From Viscum album (taxonomy: Eukaryota; Streptophyta; Magnoliopsida; Santalales; Viscaceae): 64,000 nucleotides of DNA. Of the stretch, positions 60,802 to 64,000 are shown piece after piece. The stretch is taken from contig OY728153.1 in the NCBI GenBank assembly GCA_963277665.1, forward strand, positions 276,556,250-276,620,249, in the 5' to 3' direction. Under the pieces are notes generated by a model. It had not been told where the DNA came from. It worked only from the letters and a program-made list of their open reading frames with translations, and did no database searches. Positions within the stretch are counted from its first letter, which is position 1; each line of letters opens with the position of its first letter. The position numbers and the translations under genes were made by a program.

Positions 60802-61928
60802 ATCGTTCGGAACTTCAACTTCAGTTGTTGTTATAGCGAAAGCACGACCTTGCTCCCTTGGCCTCTACTGAGGTTGATGGTGATTCCCCTCCACCGCCCT
60901 TGGATTTGGACATTGATTAGAAAAGTGACAAAGCTGTTCACACTTGAAGCATGTGACTTCGGGTAGGGCCAGAACCATCTTTCCTTTGTCGTTAGTGTTG
61001 GGAAGTTGAGGCTTCACATCACTACGACAATTCTGAGAAATATGGCCTTCTTTTCCACACCTATAGCACTTACCACTTCCGATCTAGCAGTTCCCCGAAT
61101 GCTTCTTCCCACATTTATTGCATGTGGCATGTTGCATATGCTTTCCACCTCTTTCCTGATCAAAACTTCTTCCCAGGCTTGGTTCTAGAGTTCTCTTCGT
61201 CTCATTAGATTTGTGAGACCACTGTGTCTCCCCAAACTCTAGTTCAACTTTCATAGCACTTCGAACTATTTGTTCATAGCTATCGTAGTCCCTGTTGGCT
61301 AGATTATTCCACATATGAGGTCGTAGTCCGCCAAAGAATCTATCAACCTTCCCATTAGAGTCCATGAAAAAGCTTGAGGTATAATAGGAAAGCCTTGTGA
61401 AGTTCATCTCATAGGTTCCAACTAATTCATTATCCTTCTGCTTCAGCTCGAGAAATTCTTTCTCCATTTCATTCTCATCGAACGATGGAAATACTTATTA
61501 AAGAATATTCCTCGGATCTCTTCCCACTCCATATCTTCCATCTCTCCTTGTGGCTTCGTGTTTTTGATCAGTGACCACCACTGATCATCTTCTCCCTCTA
61601 GGTGGTAAACAGAAAGGGTGACTTTTTCTTGTTCCGAACAATGAAGTACATAAAAGATCTTTTCAATGGAGCTTATCCATTGTTCCACAACCAATGGGTC
61701 AGTAGATTCACTGAATGTTGGTGGTCGTTGACGCATAAAGGACTCAACAGAAAGTTGTTCCCTTCGTGGTGAGATTGGCCTCTCAGCTTGATTCAAGTTA
61801 TTACTCATAACATGAGTCAGTTGGTTCATCATTCGCATGAATATTTCCATTCCGGCTTCCATCGAAGGGTCGTCAGAACATGGTGCATTGCGGTCACCAT
61901 CGGCACGGTTCCTCCTATTACCCGCTAT
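60802..61928 (-). pseudogene. gag: Element E Gag, frameshifted, with three zinc knuckles
   Basis: The first part (from about 61928; first ATG at 61862) reads RQRPPTFSESTDPLVVEQW and ISSIEKIFYVLHCSE, the capsid start, up to FFNKYFHRSMR. A one-base-type frameshift near 61465-61485 moves the rest to another frame: EKEFLELKQKDNELVGTYEM, VDRFFGGLRPHMW. The nucleocapsid has three Cys-His boxes: CNKCGKKHSGNC (short, Cx2Cx3Hx4C), CYRCGKEGHISQNC and CFKCEQLCHFSNQC, with a TAG after the first and another after the third. At the expected start, codon 61926-61928 is ATA before an AGNRRNR-like stretch, so the original start may be lost. One or two knuckles are usual, so three is worth noting. Confidence 0.9.
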
Positions 61929-62341
61929 TTTCTAAAAGAATAAAACCTTAGTGAGAAACTTATTTCATTTATGAATCTTTTAACTAAGACTTCATGCTTA
62001 GACAATTACACTTCTCTACTATTCCTTCATAATGATTCATAAAAAGCTTCTGATTAACCAAACATATCCCCCGAGAGTGTCGTAACCAAGAGTGCATCAA
62101 GGCCCGTTATCGTGCCCCAGTTCCCGTTCAAGTCTACCTCAATGCGTTTTTTCGGGTTTTACCCCTATGTACATCTGTGCCAGAGCCGCCTCTACCTGCT
62201 CGTATCCAGACAGGGATGTATTTGTTTGATAAACCACTTACTCAACACTTACCAAAATACCAGGAAGATTTCCTATATTTAAACTTTTCTATAGGGTTCT
62301 TCCTAATGTTTTTATATCCTAATTTCCAAAAATAACTAAAA
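61929..62341 (-). other. Element E untranslated leader
   Basis: Non-coding stretch between primer site and gag. It is less AT-rich around 62085-62215. No protein or structured RNA recognised. Confidence 0.6.
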
Positions 62342-62357
62342 CATCCTTTGATACCAA
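62342..62357 (-). promoter_or_regulatory. Primer binding site of element E (initiator tRNA-Met type)
   Basis: Minus strand TTGGTATCAAAGGATG, next to the 5' LTR edge at 62359. Confidence 0.88.
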
Positions 62358-62358
62358 C

Positions 62359-64000
62359 TATAGAATCCCGTCTTTTTATAACATAAACTTTCATTACATT
62401 ACACAAAACTGAAGATCTTTAAGGTTTAGTGTCTTGGAAACCAGGAACATAATACATGAAAACAACATAAAGCATTATTCTTAAACACTTGAAAGGATTC
62501 TCCTTAAGTTAATCCTAGGTTCATTACTGCATATCATAACCTGGGGACAAACATCAAAAGAAAGGGTTAGCAGAAGTCCCAGTAAGGGAAACAAGAGGAA
62601 CATTTTACATGTGAACTTGATATACTTCAATAAGGACATGAAAATAACGTTAAGGCATGAGAAAGAAATCATGAGGCATATCATAATAAAAAATAACATT
62701 TTTCATAACTTGAAGATGTGGCTACATCATTTAACATAGAAAATCATGAACATATCACCAATGTCTATCCCCAAGGTGTCATTTCAGAATTACCAAGGTT
62801 ATTCACCAAGGTATCGTGAAAATTGTAATCTCTAGTGGTAACATCATTACCCAATGAATTGGAGTGATATCAGGGCACACCCTTAAATTTTCCTTTATTA
62901 TCATGTGATACACATATATCATCATCAAACATTTCATAAATAAACCATATAGCATAAAATAAATGGGTTTCATTTCATAATCATAACGTTTCAAAAACTG
63001 CTTTAAAGACATGATCATTACGTCACTTTAAACCCACGGAAGGGGAGAGCGGGTTTCATGTATGTAAATCCCAGAATTTAAAATAGAAAATTTTGATATA
63101 TATGTGAATACCCCTATAGAAATAAGATCTTTGAGTATTCACTTTATAACATAAAATAATTTTGAGAAAAGAGAGAGGCATTTTGAGACGAAAATTCTGC
63201 AGCATAACGGCTATGTTTCGGGGTTTTAGAAAACATTGAAAAGAGAGGGGACATGGGTCCAAAATTCATAAATGGCCCATAAAAGAGTATATGGTCAGAA
63301 TAAGAAGGATATATGAACATGGTAATTAAATTTTAAGGACATACCATTTGAAATGAAAATCATGGAAGGAAGACAAAAATTAGATTTCTTTTATGAAAAT
63401 TCAACAGCCTAACGACGTCACTTAAACATCAACAAAAATGATTTGAAAATATAAAATAGGGTCTCTCAACATGTAAACATAAGAGTTCAGTATGATAGAT
63501 ATAGATATCATACCCCAACATAAAAAATGGAATTTGAAAGACTTGACATGAAAGTAGAACTTTGAAAAGAATGAGAAGGGTGAAAGAATCACTTAAAAAT
63601 TCGGCAGCCTAACGGCGTCACTTAAACCATCATAAAACGAAATGATGAGAGTAAGAGGGGATATCTCATAATATAAACATGAAAAGGGCAGTAAGAGAAA
63701 TATAAAAGAACATCCTCTCACATAAGAACATGGAGCATAAAAGGAATGCCATAAAAGAGATTACATGAAAAGAAAGAGAGAGGTCGGATCCCTTACCTTA
63801 AAACGTAACTCTTAAAACTCAAAGGTTTGGACCTTGAGGGCTTGGGGGCACCTTGGGAGGAATCCTTGGGAGGTAAGGAGACCAGAACTTCATTGGGGGA
63901 GAATTGGGAGTGAAAAATAAAGGAGTAAAGGGAGGGTATTTATAGGGAAAGTGAGGGGACAAGGCATTAATGGACAAGGGACACCTCACAAGTGCTTTTC
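62359..64000 (-). repeat. Element E 5' LTR, partial (runs off the window)
   Basis: Collinear with 54501-56142 at an offset of about 7,858 bp. It includes the three 205-bp subrepeats, the donor-like motif (63789-63799) and the TATA box (63938-63947). The rest, including the part matching the coiled-coil frame, lies outside. Confidence 0.93.
63938..63947 (-). promoter_or_regulatory. Probable TATA box, element E 5' LTR
   Basis: Minus strand CCTATAAATA. As part of the 5' LTR this would be the promoter that drives the element's genomic RNA. Confidence 0.6.

Larger units (their letters stand above)
54501..64000 (-). mobile_element. Element E: Tekay/Del-like chromovirus LTR retrotransposon (continues past window end)
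   Basis: Minus-strand element with a complete 3' LTR (54501-57388), a 4,970-bp interior (57389-62358) and the first 1,642 bp of the 5' LTR (62359 to the end). All Gag and Pol domains are recognisable in the normal order, but gag has a frameshift and pol several stops, so it is inactive. The GPY/F module and a C-terminal chromodomain-like tail place it with Tekay/Del-type chromoviruses, which have long LTRs. The presumed left target duplication is TGTTT (54496-54500); the right one is outside the window. LTR halves differ at about 5% by eye. Confidence 0.93.

Overview
This window looks like gene-free, repeat-packed DNA from the nuclear genome of a large-genome flowering plant. I see no host gene, tRNA, rRNA or CRISPR array. 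Everything recognisable is transposon-derived: Ty3/gypsy chromovirus-type LTR retrotransposons (Tekay/Del-like GPY/F and chromodomain ends, initiator-tRNA-Met-type primer sites) and one CACTA (En/Spm) DNA transposon. Most of the sequence is very AT-rich and looks eroded, with many C-to-T-type stop codons. The younger insertions stand out as less decayed, and one is strongly GC- and CpG-rich. The exact species cannot be told from the sequence.

Layout, left to right. (1) 1-14.3 kb: a decayed CACTA transposase gene on the + strand (1892-4486 and 13401-14330). It is split by an 8.9-kb minus-strand LTR element (4487-13400; 2.93-kb LTRs, 5-bp TTGAT target duplication) with no gag or pol, a LARD-like non-autonomous element. 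(2) 14.3-30.2 kb: layered, badly decayed + strand gypsy remains. They include a primer site at 17430, a gag trace near 18.9-19.1 kb, duplicated LTR tails (16.95-17.35 and 23.1-23.48 kb), an integrase/chromodomain relic (23585-24517) and the LTR that follows it (from 24545). (3) 30.2-49.3 kb: an old minus-strand LTR family (30191-32243 plus 42866-~43.8 kb, and 46724-49347). Its left copy is split by element F (32244-42865, TSD AAATT), which has 4.3-kb GC-rich LTRs and an internal region where most of pol is deleted. (4) 49.3-54.5 kb: a decayed + strand gypsy element (LTR 49348-51375, gag, protease, RT and RNase H relics), cut inside RNase H by (5) element E, 54501 to beyond the window end. E is a minus-strand Tekay-like element with recognisable gag, protease, RT, RNase H, integrase and chromodomain carrying several stops and frameshifts.

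The order of insertion can be read from the nesting: F lies in the old minus-strand LTR; E lies in the 49-54 kb element, which itself lies in the second copy of that old LTR; the LARD lies in the CACTA gene. By eye, LTR pairs differ least in F (about 1%), then the LARD (about 2%), then E (about 5%); none of these was computed.

The most unusual thing in the window is the LTR of F. It is a mosaic of tandem arrays built around hairpins: a 166-bp array, a ladder of GC-rich palindromes, and a run of hairpins that keep the same hexaloop (CGACGG) while the paired stem sequences change. A second observation is a splice-donor-like motif (AGGTAAGGG or close) on the element strand of several LTR families that otherwise look unrelated.
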